Origin: Pythium myriotylum
Lineage: Eukaryota; Oomycota; Peronosporomycetes; Pythiales; Pythiaceae
DNA length: 64,000 nucleotides
Direction: 5' to 3'
NCBI GenBank assembly: GCA_023091665.1
Contig: JALJCQ010000001.1
Coordinates: 1,674,001-1,738,000 of the forward strand
This document shows, in pieces, positions 21,962 to 33,586 of this stretch. The notes beneath the pieces are model-generated. The model had not been told where the DNA came from, made no database searches, and saw only the letters and a list, made by a program, of their open reading frames with translations. Positions within the stretch are counted from its first letter, which is position 1, and each line of letters begins with the position of its first letter. The translations under genes were made by a program, and so were the position numbers.

Positions 21962-23922
21962 TTATGAGCTCGGTGGGTCGGCGTACTCCGCAACAATCTG
22001 GGCGAGGTGATCATAGGTGTACAGCGACGACGTGTGGCCATCGCTCCACGTGACAGCGAATGCGTAGTTGCCCTAAACGGAACAATGTCAATACGTCACG
22101 CATGGGGATTCTCATCAAAAGTCCAAAACTCTTTTATCGCACCTTTCGCTCGACTGCAGTGGGCCGAATATCGTCGGGAATCGTCGCTGGATCGAGTATC
22201 TGCGAGACAGGAAAATCGATCACCATTGCTGCTTCCGGCAGAATTTTCATGTGGGCCGTACCTGCTGACCAGTGAACTCATCAACACACTGAGCACAGCG
22301 GCACCTGCAGAGACACCACACAGAAACGTCAGTTAAGCTCCCACGAGGTACAATCGCTATGGACTCGCAAACGGACTTCGATCGAAGATCTGCTGGATGG
22401 ATAACTGCCTCCTTTGCGTCGGTAAAGGAGTATAGACGAAGCACCATCCCGCGCGTTTTGTCGTATAGCAGCTCTGGTGCAAGCCTTGCAGAGTGGCGCA
22501 AGACTACAAGTTCCTCTGCGACCGTCTTCGCCAGTGCATCGTATGTCTGAACCTCTTCAGTCGACAAATTAGACAAAACAAACGGTCTGTGATTTGCCAT
22601 AACCAAGAGTCAGCAATAAAGGGTCAACCAAGGAGATCCTATCTCACCGTCCTGAGTCTCCAGCAGCACTAAAGTTGGCAGAAATGGGCAATTTGAACAC
22701 ATTCTTCATCGCGTATTTCTCGACGAGTTCTTCCGTGTGCCCTGGGCCTAAGTGCCGAGATGTTAGTGCTCATGCACAAGCTAAGCTGTATCTACCAACA
22801 GTACCGAATGGATAGTGACGGTGTCCATGGTCACAGTCGAAGTAGGACATGTTTTCGACGACAGCAGCGGTTTTGACCTAGTGGTAGCATGGAATTGGGC
22901 ATTGAAAATCAACTCAATCGGGATAGCTCTTCTTCCTACCTTGAGATCGTCAAACATGACGATACCCTTCTCGACGTCAACAAAGCTCAAACGCTGCGGA
23001 GTCGTAACGACAACTGCAGCCGAAATTGCCATTTGCTGGGAGATCGAGATTTGAATATCGCCCGTTCCAGGGGGCATGTCCACAACGAGGTAGTCAAGTT
23101 CACCCCACTCTGTACCGAGGACAAGTTGGTCGACAAGTTTTGACACCATCGGTCCACGCATTACCGCAGCACCGACGCCTCCGGCTCCAGGGGCAGCCTT
23201 TTGGTTAACGAAACCAAACGACATGCATTTGACACCCTCGTAGTCAATCGGAACGACAAAATTCTTCGTGGTCCGAGAGACCCGGATGGTTCGATCCTCA
23301 GGAGAGACCATTGTCGGCAGGCTGGGACCATAGATATCGGCATCCAAGATGCCCACGCGCGCCCCACGCTTTGCGAGACTGAACGCAAGATTTACTGAAA
23401 CAGTCGATTTGCCAACCCCACCTTTGCAACTCGACACTGCGATGATCTCAGCGACGTTGGCGAGTGACGAGAACCGACTGGCTCGTGCATTCCGCGGCTT
23501 CGGGTTGGTGATATCAACAGAAACTTGTTTAACCCAGTTCAGCGCGCTGAGCTTGGATTCGGCCTCCTTCTTCCACTATGAGATCGAGCATGGTGAGTGA
23601 TCCGGTCAGTGCTCCGCGGCTGAAAACCTTCATAGTACCTTCAACGTCAAATCCATGAGCGCGGGCGTCGGAGCTTCAATCTTCAACTGAACTGAGCCGT
23701 TCTCGGGCGCCACTTGCACATCCTGCACTGCGTCAGGAAGGTGCGAGCTCATCGGCCTGAGATGCTCGCGCGTACCTTGACGCGTCCCAGCGCGACGATG
23801 TCTCCCAGCCCGAGCCCGTCCTGAATTGAACGCATGCGCTCAAGCACCTGCGTCTCCAGCTCCGCAGCGCGGCGCACCGACAGGAAGCGCGACTGCAGCG
23901 CGCGGCGGCGCAGCAGCATCAT
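21962..23922 (-). CDS. HCF101: HCF101-type MRP/NBP35 P-loop ATPase (iron-sulfur cluster carrier)
   Basis: ParA-like ATPase that carries [4Fe-4S] clusters to target proteins. Nine exons join in phase: 23922-23776, 23723-23628, 23575-22940, 22877-22796, 22747-22648, 22586-22377, 22304-22262, 22199-22143 and 22072-21962 (493 residues). Domain order is an N-terminal MIP18/DUF59 domain (GLGLGDIVALGRVK), the ATPase with the deviant Walker A CKGGVGKST, DADIYGPS and VVDMPPGTGD, and a C-terminal DUF971 domain (CRCAQCVDEFTGQQ, TWSDGHTSSLYTYDHL). This three-part layout defines HCF101 rather than plain MRP. The start at 23922 (MMLLRRRALQSR) gives a mitochondrion-like presequence. The frame is open to an ATG at 24060, but that stretch holds an inverted CCAAT pair, so I treat it as promoter. 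The exon 2/3 donor is tentative. Confidence 0.92.
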
Positions 23923-24058
23923 CACGGCGGAGCTCGTCTGCGGCTCCGGAGGACTGGAGGTGCTCTGGTCGTCGGGGATTGGTTGAAAACGGGATGCCTG
24001 AAAAATCGATCGAACCAATTTTAAGGAGCTTTGTCGTGAAGAGCCACATGTTGAAGCC
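23923..24058. promoter_or_regulatory. Bidirectional promoter between HCF101 and the CCDC17-like gene
   Basis: This short gap between divergent starts carries ATTGGTTGAAAA at 23978-23989 and a facing CCAAT at 24015-24019. The same inverted arrangement occurs at 37438-37463 and 43667-43696. If HCF101 instead began at its upstream ATG (24058-24060), the two start codons would overlap within the four bases CATG. Confidence 0.45.
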
Positions 24059-27000
24059 ATGGCGCGGAAGTCGACTCCCGAGGTCGTCGCTCATGCGCAG
24101 GAGCATGTGGATGTCGACGCGGTGCTGCGAGAGCTCAAGCAGGCCAAAGACAAGGAGCTGCGGCTGCGGGCCGAGAAGGAGCGCGTGCGCAAGGAGCTCG
24201 CGGCACTACGCTCGGTGCGGAAAACGCTGCGTCTCGTTGGTGGGGAGCTTCTTCTGATCGATTGAAGTGACTCGAGCAGGGGGATCTCTGGGCTCGCGAG
24301 GCCACAGCACAGCGCGAACTTAAGGCGCTTCAGTCGCGGAGGCGAGAGCTCCAAACACGAGAGAGCGCCGAGAGCGAGCGACTGCGTGCAATGGATACCA
24401 CACTTCGGGAAAAGGTGCGCGCCTCCGACCAGATAAAGAAGATAGAGGGCGGATACTGAGAACTCACGGACCAGGAACTAAGCGTACACATGAGTCGACA
24501 GTCAACACTCGCCGTTGCCGCATCGGCTATCGTCGTCCCACCGACACCAACCCACAGCCTACCACTCGAGCCCTCCAATTACACTCCAGACCGGAACGAA
24601 GACGGGAAAAATGTACCCGTTGATGTATCAGCCCCTTCGCTGGCATTACCAACTTCGAAGCCGCGAGGTGAGAGAGTTTTACTCACCACCAGTGGGCGTA
24701 CCCACACAAAGTGTTGTAGCAGAAAGCCGACCGACGCGTATCAGCAATCAGCAGCCCGGTGAGTTTGACAAAGTCGCCTCATCGATAAATCTGGCAGACC
24801 AACAAAGGCGAATCAAAGAGCTTGAGGATAGCCTGGAAAAATCCAAGGCGATACATTCCACTGCGTCATGTGCATGGAATCAAGTTTCAAGCTTCGACAA
24901 TGCGCGGTCAAGCTGCGGAACTGGTTCGTGTGGCAATGAAACTACTCCAAACTTGTAAGTATAATGTCACTGACCCTATGTTTGAGCAGCTGAGTTGAAA
25001 AGGGCAGTAGAGAGGTCATTGTCTCACACGGACACACGCAATGTCGAGTCCGCTGATTCTCCGCTCCATTTGCGAGGCTTCGCTATCGAAAATGAGCAAG
25101 CGTCACCAGCTCAAAAAATTTTTTTGGCGTCTGATCCTAGTGCCTGCCACTCTCAATCGCCTGTCCCTCTCGTGTCTGACTCATTCATGGATTCTCGGCT
25201 ACCCTACAGCCCCCATTACACACAGTTCGCGACAGTACCCCCGTACCCACCCATCAGCTCTATTGTGTTGCCTACTCAAGTGATTCCGATCCATTCGATT
25301 ATCACCCAGCCTCTCACGATTCCAACATTCTCGTATCCAACACACCCTTCCTGGACCCTCGCGAATCCGAGTTTCCTGTCACCATTCAGTTCTTCACCAT
25401 CGATGTGTAACTCGACCGTGGGCGGACACCCGATTCATGCTCCATTCCAGGACCATATATGCCAAACTGTGAGTACTGGGACAGAGCTGGCTCAACTCCA
25501 GCGACAAATTGACAGGCTCAAAAGACAGGAGCAACAAGTCGACGATGACAAAGAGTTTTCGAAGGTTCAAGAGATGATTTCAAGTCTTCAAGTACGTATC
25601 TTAAGATTCCACGGGATCGTCAGTGTCAGGTTGCCTTACTAATAAATCACAACAGCGGCAAATCACGGCACTATGTCCATCGCACTCATCAGAAGTAATC
25701 ACGTCGGAGAACAGACCGACGACAGGAGCTCGGGGGTTGATGAATGACACACTCGAATCCATGAAGGTGAGATACGTCGGTGCTATCAAGTGGATGCTGC
25801 GCTCATCTCCCTTTCTCTCTTTGTATCATCTGGAAGCGTCAGCACGCGGAGGCGATCCTCAAAGTGCGAAACCAGCGAGACTTGTTAGAAGAGCAAGACA
25901 AAGTAAGTTGTTATTGGTGGAACTCAGACGTCAGAAAGCTCAACTTGGATTGTTACAGCTGGAGGAAATGCAAGACCGAATCGAACAGCGACGAGAAGAA
26001 CGAAAACGTGACCTTCATCGCGAAAAATGGATTGCAGGACAAAAGCGTGAGCTTTTGTCATTGCGTTTCAAACGCGGTCTGGAGAAAGCGGGCGAAAGAG
26101 GAGCTGGTGAAGGGGCCGTCGTCCCAGAAATGGAAGACTCTACCCGTCCTTATGACCCAAAGACCGGAGTGCTTGTATGCTGGGACTTCGTCACAGGACT
26201 CCCTGTTTCAGTGGAAACTGCGCAGTTGGCATTCGCAGTGTATGATGGCAAGACTCCTCGGAGCACGATCATATCCATTAGTTCGCGTGAGTGTGAGCCA
26301 GATGGATTGAATTACAAGCGTGGCGTTTTCGCTATACATCGGCTAGTTCAGCCTCTGCCTGCTTCTACCGGGACTGTTTTAGTGGTTGAGGTAGGCTTGA
26401 TATCTAGTTCCGTATCGCAACACGAACTGACACACTCTGGCAGTTGTCCAGCGTGAAGAAAACAAACTCCGAAGCTAACATTATAGATCAGCGGCTTGGG
26501 TGGGCTGCAATTGAGCTCTTCAGCTACACAGACCAGGGTGGAGCATCTAGGCTCACCTCAGGGTGGTATAAAACCAATCTGGTGACAACAGTAATGCCGA
26601 ATCCAACGAAGGAGGTGCTTCGCACGACTGCAAATGGCGACAGCGCCGTTAGGTTACACTTTCGAATTGCCCACGGTAGCTCCGTCCCTCGGGAAGGCGA
26701 TCTACCAACAAATCTAGATGTGCACGCAGGTATGGCTTTACTTGAACGTGATGCCGCGGCTGTATCTCATACAACTTCGTGAACTGTTCAGCTCGATATT
26801 ATCAACTCAATAATGGTGCAAACAGTAGCTCACTCGAATTAGTACACCAAAATCAGTCAAGTGCAGCACCAGACAGTTCTGCAGCTGCAGAAAGCTTAAA
26901 AACATCCCCAGCCCCACAGCCTCCATACATTTTGAGTGAAAGCCAGGCAAGTCACTCGGATGCATCTGAGATACCTCTTCATACCCGAATTTCCCATTCT

Positions 27001-29077
27001 CGACGTGATATCCTTGATCTCGAGCGACTGCGTCTCCTGTCATCTTCATCGACTCGCCCACCAACTGAGTCTATTCGACCGCGATCAACTCTATCAGCTG
27101 CTCAAAGAAGTCGAGTCGGAGGTGCTTCCGTTGTTCTACCGGCTGTAGAAGAGTTGACAATAAGGGACTCATTATCACCTACACCGTGGATACATACCAA
27201 TAACCATGAACATCGCCAGCGACGCCTCCGGGATATGCTTCAGCCTGGCGATGGCTTTGACGTATATGTTGATGGGGCAAGGTTTCTCCCAGACAATGTT
27301 ACACTGACTAAGGTCACTATCGCTGCACTCCATGCAGATAGATCGAAGATATCTCCCCTGGACTTGGTCTCCAACACTCAAGTCTCGTTAACCCACGGTG
27401 ATAAATCCAACCCAACGTACAATTTGGTGAGTTCTTGTGACAGTAAAGCAACATCAATTACTTCGCTATCCCAAACTAACTCGAATATGCGAAGCACGCT
27501 GAGTATCGCGAGAAGGCTTTTAATCACACTCTCACGCTTGTGATACGCGTGGATACGTTAGATCCACGCAGTCTACAACCTGTTATTCTCGGCTACTCGC
27601 TGATTCCTGCGTTCATCGACGTTGAAACACAACAGCAGCCATCACACCCAAACTGTCAGTGCGCCCTTAATGATGGGGCATTTCAACTGCCAATTTACGC
27701 AAACGCGGTACTGAGTGATATCCCGAGCGGATGGAACGCGACCACTGCAATTGCTAATATTCCGAGATTGCCTTGTGCTACGGTGTTAATTCGTATACGG
27801 CGAGCAGCCACGGTGAGTCCGCTGGCTGTATACTGGTGCAACTGTAAGGCATATATTCTGACTGTAGCTTAGTCTGAGGATGGCTTGCAAGTTCTGTCAC
27901 GTAGAGACTTTCCTCCTAACGAGTGGCTCATGCGGGGTCTTGATGATCCTGATCCTTCGTATCAATCTGGCACATATGATTCGAGCACATCGACTCCATC
28001 CCAAGTTGAGTTGTCGATTTATCAGGCGCGCAAGGGGGAGAGCATGACATCAGTACAGAGCGCGCTGGCAGGCCTAGGGATTGACGAGAGCATTGCTCGG
28101 GCACTGCTCGAGGCAAAGCCGTCACAATTCATCGACCTGCGCGGAGCATTTCGATATCGTTCCGAGTTGGGATTGCGGGTATCGGTTGACGGGATGCACA
28201 ACGTAAAACTTAAAGCTGGGTCGTTCTCTCGAGTTTTGTTCAGTATTTATCCGCCAGGTTCGTTCTATCGAACGATTCGTCTCACAAGCGCAGTTCATTT
28301 CACAAGAACGACCGACTGGACGAGTCTCCCAACATCACCGGCATTCACTGATGGATTCACGGTCAGTACGATCAACGTCACTTGGTGCAGAGTAAAAAAC
28401 TCATTTCATGCCAATAGCTGTTTCGTGGTTTTGCCTCTGATCCACGCATGGTCGTAATCGTTGACATCCGTGCAGTCACGAAGAACTCAAAGAGCGGATT
28501 GTATTCCTCTCAGCCACTGGCATGGTCATTCGCGCAGGTTCTAGACGAAAAAACAGGGAGCGTTTTATCAGGTAGTTTTCAAGTCCCGCTGTTTGTCGGG
28601 GGAGTCAACCTGGTACGCGGGTGCCATTTCGCTACATTGTTCTGTGCTTAAATTAACGCACCATGACGAGGTAGGCCATACTTGAAGCTTCGCAAAGCCT
28701 TGAGCGTGTGGTTGAAGATATCTCAGCTGAGAGAAAAAAGAGTGTTCTGCCCTTCATGGATGGCGCTTCTTTGTTTCTCCGGTTAGAAGATCCCCAGCTA
28801 TCTTCTGTTCTTGCCACTCAACCCTTCGTGCGTTCTCTCAATGAGGCAGCTAGCAGTTGGGTTTTTCTGACAATTAACTTTATCATAGGTAGGTGCGATT
28901 ATGTCAAAGATGATACCGGCCAAATCTCAGGCTCGGTACCAATACAATGCAGCCAAGGTGGCTCTAGCGAAAAAGAAGACGTCTCTGAGTAGGCAGCTCG
29001 CGCCTGGATTGACCGAACAGCAGCAAGACGCGGAGATTAATGCGGCATTTGCCACCGAAATGGGTATCCAATTCTAG
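24059..29077 (+). CDS. Large CCDC17-like coiled-coil protein, multi-exon
   Basis: I read one gene of many short exons from ATG 24059 to TAG 29075-29077. The N-terminal exons are coiled coil (DAVLRELKQAKDKELRLRAE, then AQRELKALQSRRRELQTRES). A Pro/Ser-rich linker around 24520-25450 follows, then further coils to about 26100. The C-terminal half alternates beta-rich, C2-like segments: PYDPKTGVLVCWDFVTGLP, LGWAAIELFSYTDQGG, GDGFDVYVDGARFLPDNV, VILGYSLIPAFID. This PYDP-region plus VDGARFLPD pattern resembles CCDC17, an animal coiled-coil protein with no clear function and expression in ciliated cells. The last exon (from about 28890) adds AAKVALAKKKTSLSRQ. Exon edges are approximate. The gene could be two, but the spacing and splice signals favour one. 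Confidence 0.6.
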
Positions 29078-29149
29078 TCGATACAATCCATATCTAGCGA
29101 CTCTTCGCAAACACACCAAAAATCGTTGCACACCATTTCACTGACGAGG

Positions 29150-29578
29150 ATGTCTTCGACGCGACTCGTCCGGCTCAAGCGCCACAGGCAGCAAGAAAGG
29201 GCGCCTCTCCTTCGTCCCCATGACTTTAAGGATGTACAGTACACCATGGAGACTGTTCACCTCGGCGATTCTACATTGGGCGCGGCTGCAGACGACGTGG
29301 TCGACTACGTTGAGCTTGTTGAGTCAGGCTTCGTGGTCGTCGTGGGCATCGCCGTCATTCTCATCGCCGTTGCGTCCGGCGTCGTGGCCATTGAGATCTC
29401 CTCGTCCGCAGCTCGTCACGCGCTCTGGTACCTCCTGCCGATGGTCCTGCTTCCAGCGCTTTGGTTCGGCGTCCTGCACGCGTGGGAGACGCTGCTCCTT
29501 GCGCCTGCTCCAGCCCCGGCCGTCGCTTCGCCACCACCGTCATCAGTCCATCGCCCTTCTAAAATCGCGATATTCTGA
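29150..29578 (+). CDS. Small two-helix membrane protein of unknown function
   Basis: Intronless 142-residue frame starting at ATG 29150. The N-terminus is basic (MSSTRLVRLKRHRQQERAPL). Two hydrophobic helices are clear: about residues 60-85 (VVVVGIAVILIAVASGVVAI) and 95-118 (LWYLLPMVLLPALWFGVLHA). An Ala/Pro-rich tail follows. The family is not recognised. It sits only 65 bp before CPSF2 and 72 bp after the CCDC17-like gene. Confidence 0.6.
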   Translation: MSSTRLVRLKRHRQQERAPLLRPHDFKDVQYTMETVHLGDSTLGAAADDVVDYVELVESGFVVVVGIAVILIAVASGVVAIEISSSAARHALWYLLPMVLLPALWFGVLHAWETLLLAPAPAPAVASPPPSSVHRPSKIAIF

Positions 29579-29643
29579 AAATGATATTTGGAATGAAAAA
29601 TACAGATAATATCCGCTTGTGGCGGCTCCGCAGTGGACGAGAA

Positions 29644-32438
29644 ATGGCGGTGATCACGTTCACGCCCCTCTACGGCGTGCGCTCGCGCGAGCGCTGCTGC
29701 GCGTACCTGCTGGAGATCGACGACGTCTGCATCCTCCTCGACTGCGGGTGGACGGACGCCTACGATGTGGAGCTGCTGCGGCCGCTCGCCAAGGTCGTCG
29801 AGCGCATCGACCTCGTGCTCATCTCGCACCCCGACATGGCCCACATGGGCGCGCTGCCCTACGCCATGGGAAAGCTCGGACTCGACGCCCCAGTTTACGG
29901 CACGCTCCCGGTCCACCGCATGGGCCAGATCGCGCTCTATGAAGCTTTCCTGGCCAAGACCAAGCGCGATGGAGAGTTTGATCTTTACTCACTGGACGAC
30001 GTCGACGCCGTGTTCGAGAACTTCAAGCAGCTCAAGTACTCCGAAAAGCTCACCCTCACGAGCTCTGGAGAAGGTATCGTGATCACGCCGCACGTCGCGG
30101 GTCATTTGATCGGCGGGTCCATTTGGCGGATTGCAAAGGAAACGGTACGATATCGCGCAAGACGGCTACGGAAGCGGCCTTAACCTAATATCGTGCGTTT
30201 GGCATGTGTAGGACGACATCATCTACGCAGTCGATTACAACCACCGCTCGGAACACGTTTTGCAGAAGACTATTCTAGATACTTTCACGTTCGTGTTTTG
30301 TGGTCGTGGCAGTATTAGTGATGCACGGGGCGATCTAATCTCGTTTGTGTATGATCAGACGTCCAACACTGCTCATCACCGACTCGATGAACATACACAC
30401 AGAGCAACCAAAACTTAAAGACCGTGACAGCAAGGTGAGTGCTACCATCACCCACGGTGATCGTGTCGCAGAGGGCGGAAGTGCTGATTTTCTTGCACGG
30501 ATCGGCAGATCATGATGGAGATTTTGAGGACAGTTCGGTCTGGTGGGAATGTCCTTATTCCGACGGATAGCTCTGGTCGCGTTCTTGAGTTGATGCGTGT
30601 ACTTGATCAGTACTGGATTCAAAACAAGTATGTCCTGCAGGAGTGTCACCTTTGGCATCAATTCTGACTACTATATGATTTCACAGACTTCGCGATCCAA
30701 TCGCATTACTTCACGACATGAGTTACTACACGCCAAAGGCTGCCCAGGCGATGCTTGAGTGGTGTAACGAGCGTATTGCGAAGAACTTCGATGTTGGACG
30801 GCAAAACCCCTTCCAGTTCTCGTAGGTTGCCGTGCCGTGAAAAAACTCTTCCTGGTCTCGCTGACGTACTTCGTACAGACACATTCACTTGATACATACG
30901 ATGGAAGAGCTGGATAATCTTCCGAGCCCAAAAGTCGTACTCACAACCTCCTCGACGCTCGAGACTGGCTTCGCCAAGGATCTTTTTTTGCGGTGGGCTT
31001 CTGATGGTAGAAACAGCATCATCTTTACTGGTCCCACTCCTCCCACATCCCTCGCGACAAGAGTGATGAAAATCGTCAACGATGAATCGGGGAACCGAAG
31101 TGTTACGTGTACCGTACGTCTCTATGATACGAAATGTCGAGCTTGTGTCATTTCACTGATGTTTTGTTGTGTCAGTTTACGCGGAAAGTACTGCTCGAGG
31201 GGGCTGAGTTAGCTCTCCATGAAGCGAAAGAGAGACGTCGGCTTCGCGTGGAAGCTGAAATCAAAGCGAAAGAACTGGAGGAGGCTGCGATGGAAGATAT
31301 GATGCTTGGTATTGAAGATTACGAGTCGGAGGAAGAGGATGCTGAGGTGGCACCAGCAACTAAAGAGAGTGGGTTCCAATCGTTGATTTGTCTGCGGCCA
31401 ATGTTCTAACATATCGTGATAGCTACTCAACTAAGAGGAACCTTCAAGGTCGGACTTGGACAAATCGCCTCCGTGCGTCATCCGATGTTCTTTGCGCCAG
31501 AGCCCAAGGTTGAGTGGGACGAGTACGGCGAGATTATTTCTCCGGATGACTTCAGAGACACTTCCCTGGCAACAAGTCGTCATTCAAGAAAGCATCTTGG
31601 GGAAGACGCTGACGGTGATGAGGTTATGGATGATGGAGCTGAGGAAGAAAACGAAGAGGCGGAGGACACGCGGCCGACGAAAACTGTCACTGAAGATGTC
31701 ACCCTGACCGTAAGTGTATTGCATTGATGTATTTTGTTTGCTTCAGTCGGGGTTTGACGTTATGCTAATTTGCAGATTATGGCCCGTGTCACACATGTCG
31801 ATTTTGGTGGTTTGGCTGACGGCCGTGCGATCAGAAACTGCCTAAGTAACGTCAAACCGCGCAAGCTGATCCTTGTTCATGGCACTGAAGCAACGACAAA
31901 TGAACTAAAACGATTTGTGGAGAGTACAATCCAGTCATGCGAAGCTGTCTTCACACCGAATGCGATGGAGTGTATCGACATAGAATCGGATACAAATGTT
32001 TTCAAGCTCGTGGTGAAGGAGTCACTGTACACATCATCCGTCTTCCGCAAGGTAAGCACGGATGCCAACGATCGCCTGATTCTATCAGTTTCCTTACTAT
32101 TTTCCTCTGCCTAGGTCGGTACCCATGAAGTTGCTTATATCACTGGCCAGTATGAAGTCTCCGAGAGCAGCTCGATGCCCGTGCTTCAACATCCGCCAGG
32201 AGAGTCCACAAAGCATGAACCAATTCTGCTGAGCGACGGCAAGCTAAAGCTCGACGTGATGAAGCAGGTGCTTGGAAAGGCCGGCTTCAACGCCAAGTTC
32301 CGAGGTGGCATGCTCGTTTGCAATGATGGCGTCGTGCTCAAGAGAGCTCTGAACAACGAGATCGTCGTAGAAGGTGCGCTCTCAAGCAGCTACTACAAGA
32401 TCCGCAAGCTGCTCTACGACCAGTTCACGTTGGTCTGA
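29644..32438 (+). CDS. CPSF2: Cleavage and polyadenylation specificity factor subunit 2 (CPSF100)
   Basis: Non-catalytic partner of the CPSF73 endonuclease in the mRNA 3'-end cleavage core. Exon 1 is 29644-30144 and begins MAVITFTPLYGVRSRERCCA. Later exons start at about 30212, 30360, 30510, 30687, 30880 and 31177, with further ones to 32438. The metallo-beta-lactamase fold is recognisable, but the metal motif is degenerate: LISHPDMAHMGALPY replaces the HxHxDH of CPSF73, as expected for CPSF100. The beta-CASP part includes RPTLLITDSMNIHT and VVLTTSSTLETGF. The acidic insert is followed by HPMFFAPEPKVEWDEYGEII and the C-terminal VDFGGLADGRAIRN. TOP3 and TruB downstream show no functional link. 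The family call is firm; some internal exon edges are approximate. Confidence 0.94.
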
Positions 32439-32636
32439 GTCTGAGTCTGAACGGGAGAACTTCAAATATCATACCTTTTATGAACAGATATTGCGCTTTT
32501 CGATATCTCTCTTTATTTGTACCAAGCGATGGCCTTTATAAATTGATCGAAATGGTGCCTTGTCGGCCACATCACCCAGCCAGTGGTGTGGTTCGGAGAC
32601 AATCCACCTCCTGAGCAGCGCAACCTGCGGACCCCA

Positions 32637-33463
32637 ATGAGCATGTTGGCCTCCGCGCACCGACGAGTGATGCGCGCCGCGGCGCCGCATTCGGCGCTGC
32701 TCTCCACAGCCGCCGTGTCGCTCGAGCCTGCTGCCGAGGTGTTGCAGCTGCAGCTTCGACCAGTCGAAGGCTCGCGGGCGGCGCGGCGACTGCGGAAACA
32801 GGGCTTCCTCCCAGGCATCGTGTACGGCGAGGACGCCAACGGCAACGCCGAGAAGATCCTCGTGGCGCTCAACACGCGCTCCTTCGAGAAGATCCACCGC
32901 AAGCTATGGACGTCGATTGAGAACCACGTGTTCGATGTCCAGATCGGCGAGGACTCGACGCCCGTCAAGGCCATCATGCGTGACGTCCAGTTTGACGTCG
33001 GTAGGTTTTCCGTTGATAGTTAATCCTATGCGTCGTCTCTCTCACCGCGATCTCTTCAGTGAATGACGCGCCGCTCTCCGTCAACTTCTTGAGGTACAGA
33101 CCGGGCCACAAGGTGCGCATTCCGATCACGTACCTGAACGAAGAAGGAAGCCCCGGTCTCAAGCGCGGCGGTTACATCAACCACATCCACCACGAGCTCG
33201 AGTGTGTTGCGTACACGGACAAAATTCCTGAGACCCTGTCCGTGGACGTGAATGGTCTCCACGTTGGTGACCGCATCTCTCTCGATGCAATCAACATTCC
33301 TGAGGGCATTGTCCCCGTCATCAAGCCTGGCTCACTCGTGGCGAAGATCGCTGGTCGTCGTGGTCTCATTCCACGCGCTGAAAAGGTAGTCGAGGTGGTG
33401 GAAGAAGTCGTTGAAGAGGAAGTCGTTGAAGAGGAGTTCGACGAATGGAACGACATCTTCTAG
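32637..33463 (+). CDS. Mitochondrial large-subunit ribosomal protein bL25 (CTC/TL5 type)
   Basis: Two exons, 32637-33000 and 33060-33463, join in phase (255 residues). The start at 32637 gives an Arg/Ser-rich presequence (MSMLASAHRRVMRAAAPHSA), so the product is probably imported into mitochondria. The N-terminal bL25 domain has GSRAARRLRKQGFLPGIVYG, the rRNA-binding signature. The second exon holds the TL5/CTC C-terminal domain (VPVNDAPLS-type opening, GGYINHIHHELE, ISLDAINIPEGI). The tail is strongly acidic with Val-Glu repeats (VVEEVVEEEVVEEEF), probably disordered. The intron is 59 nt. Confidence 0.93.
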
Positions 33464-33586
33464 AGTGGAGACTAGATTGTCTGCCTTGCAACAACTCACT
33501 GACAAAGCCATTTCAGCGGAGGCCCGCTTTAATACACGCGACGTGAGTCATCTCGACGTAGACGTGAACACACTGTTTAGATTCTT

